From Tethybacter castelli (GTDB taxonomy: Bacteria; Pseudomonadota; Gammaproteobacteria; Tethybacterales; Tethybacteraceae), in contig JAZHEJ010000010.1 of assembly GCA_036679665.1 (NCBI GenBank), positions 1-15,248 on the forward strand: a stretch of DNA of 15,248 bases, read 5' to 3'. This document shows positions 14,147 through 15,248 of this stretch, piece after piece. The notes under the pieces were generated by a model. That model was given only the letters and a program-made list of their open reading frames with translations, was not told the DNA's origin and searched no databases. How positions within the stretch are numbered: position 1 is the first letter of the stretch; every line of letters begins with the position of its first letter. A program made the position numbers and the translations under genes.

Positions 14147-15187
14147 ATGACCGGTAAGAAAAAACAGCAACGGATAAGCGACCCTAACAACGCCAAACAA
14201 GATTTAGCTTTTGAAAGGCAATTGCGCCCGCAGTTGCTAGCGGATTTCATCGGCCAGCCCAAAATCCACGAACAACTGACGGTGTTCGTAACCGCGGCCC
14301 GCCAGCGCGGCGAACCGCTAGACCATGTGTTACTTGTTTCTCCGCCGGGACTGGGAAAGACTTCTTTGGCCTATATCATCGCCAACGAAATGAACGCCGG
14401 ACTGCGGATCACCAGCGGTCCGGCGCTTGAACGGCCCGGCGACGCGGCGGCCGCACTAACCTCGCTGCAAAACGGCGACGTATTGTTTATTGACGAAATT
14501 CACCGCCTGCATCCGGCTATCGAAGAAAGTATGTATTCGGCGTTAGAGGATCGGCGTTTCGATGTGGTCGTCAATGAAGCGGCCGGTAATGTCGCCGCGG
14601 TGTCGCTACCTTTAAAACCGTTTACTTTGATCGGCGCGACCACCCGCGCCGGGATGCTTACCTCACCGATGCGCGATCGTTTCGGCATCGTAATTCGACT
14701 GGGTTTTTATCCGGTCGATGATCTGGCTCTTATCGCGGCTCGCTCCTGCTCAATCCTCGGCATTGACGCCGATGAACCCGCGGTCGCCGAAATCGCGCGC
14801 CGGAGCCGCGGCACACCGCGCCTTGCCAACCGATTATTGCGTCGGGTCCGCGACTTTGCCGAAGTGCGCGGCGACGGCAAGTTGCGACTGGCAATCGTGC
14901 AGGACGCTTTAACCATGCTTGAAGTCGACGAACAAGGACTTGACGCGATTGACAAAAGTTACCTGGAAGTTTTGGTACATCGCTTTGGCGGCGGCCCCGC
15001 CGGTCTAGACACGCTGGCAGTAGCGCTCGGGGAAAGTCCGGAAACCCTTGAACAATACATCGAGCCGTATCTGATCCAGCAAGGCTACATCCAACGCACT
15101 CCGCGCGGGCGGGCGGCCGCCGGACGCGCCTGGCAACAGATGGGAATGCCCGTGCCCAGCTCCGACTCATTGTTTGAACCGAAGTAA
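14147..15187 (+). CDS. ruvB: Holliday junction branch migration helicase RuvB
   Basis: 346 residues from the ATG at 14147 (E. coli 336). RuvB is the hexameric AAA+ motor that, with RuvA, drives branch migration of Holliday junctions. Seen here: LRPQLLADFIGQ, Walker A SPPGLGKTS (65-73, Lys71), Walker B LFIDEIHRL (Asp116, Glu117), sensor 1 GATTRAG, TSPMRDRFGIV with the arginine finger region, sensor 2 RGTPRLANRLLRRVRDFAEV, and the winged-helix end with FGGGPAGLDTLAVALGE and YIQRTPRGR. The first glycine of the P-loop is Ser here; the rest is standard. The frame is open upstream to 13994, but that extension overlaps cmk on the other strand and has no family similarity. It lacks ruvA directly upstream, and a ybgC-like gene follows after 2 bp. 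Confidence 0.97.
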   Translation: MTGKKKQQRISDPNNAKQDLAFERQLRPQLLADFIGQPKIHEQLTVFVTAARQRGEPLDHVLLVSPPGLGKTSLAYIIANEMNAGLRITSGPALERPGDAAAALTSLQNGDVLFIDEIHRLHPAIEESMYSALEDRRFDVVVNEAAGNVAAVSLPLKPFTLIGATTRAGMLTSPMRDRFGIVIRLGFYPVDDLALIAARSCSILGIDADEPAVAEIARRSRGTPRLANRLLRRVRDFAEVRGDGKLRLAIVQDALTMLEVDEQGLDAIDKSYLEVLVHRFGGGPAGLDTLAVALGESPETLEQYIEPYLIQQGYIQRTPRGRAAAGRAWQQMGMPVPSSDSLFEPK

Positions 15188-15189
15188 TC

Positions 15190-15248
15190 ATGACCGCGAG
15201 CAAGCGGACTTTGATTACGCGCCGAGTTTATTATGCCGACACCGATGC
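15190..15248 (+). CDS. ybgC: YbgC-like acyl-CoA thioesterase (5' fragment)
   Basis: Only the first 19 codons and two bases lie in the window; the frame runs off the right edge. The start is ATG at 15190, two bases after the ruvB stop. Residues 12-19 read RVYYADTD and are followed by a GC- (Ala or Gly class) codon, matching the N-terminal RVYYEDTDA of the hotdog-fold YbgC thioesterases, where the second Asp is the catalytic residue. In many gammaproteobacteria ybgC begins the tol-pal cluster, and ruvB-ybgC-tolQ is a common order. Another 4HBT-family thioesterase cannot be excluded from so short a piece. Confidence 0.75.
   Translation, partial: MTASKRTLITRRVYYADTD

Overview
The window is a gene-dense piece of an ordinary bacterial chromosome. 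IHF-beta, LapB, a 597-residue six-domain ribosomal protein S1, RuvB next to a YbgC-like gene, and frr-uppS-cdsA-dxr-rseP-bamA in that order all point to Gammaproteobacteria or Betaproteobacteria. Protein motifs are often slightly off the textbook version, which suggests an uncultured or divergent lineage, but no species can be named from the sequence.

Layout: everything from 1 to 14092 is transcribed leftward (minus strand). Read in transcription order it is cmk, rpsA, ihfB, lapB, nadD, rsfS, rlmH, a DUF3750 gene, rdgB, hemW, an unnamed membrane-anchored TPR protein, tRNA-Arg(ACG), frr, uppS, cdsA, dxr, rseP and the 5' part of bamA. A 54-bp divergent gap (14093-14146) separates this block from ruvB and the first 59 bases of a ybgC-like gene on the plus strand. 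No gene-free stretch exceeds 162 bp. No mobile element, CRISPR array, phage gene or clear terminator with a U-run was seen.

The block joins units usually found as separate operons: nucleotide supply, translation and LPS control (cmk-rpsA-ihfB-lapB); NAD synthesis and ribosome maturation or silencing (nadD-rsfS-rlmH); nucleotide-pool cleaning and a radical-SAM heme chaperone (rdgB-hemW); and ribosome recycling, envelope lipid and isoprenoid synthesis and outer-membrane assembly (frr-uppS-cdsA-dxr-rseP-bamA). Genes overlap or nearly touch. Junctions are TGATG, TAGTG, TAATG, ATGA and two TTGA overlaps in which TTG is the start codon. Several usual neighbours are missing: pyrH before frr, lapA before lapB, and ruvA before ruvB.

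I found no convincing new biological system. The strongest anomaly is in bamA at the left edge: bases 1-77 exactly repeat bases 307-383, in frame, so the reading frame jumps from the middle of POTRA2 back to POTRA1. This looks more like a contig-end assembly artefact than biology. Smaller points are substitutions in otherwise invariant motifs (CdsA His to Gln, RuvB P-loop Gly to Ser), three inverted repeats in intergenic regions, and a tRNA gene inside a protein-coding transcription unit.
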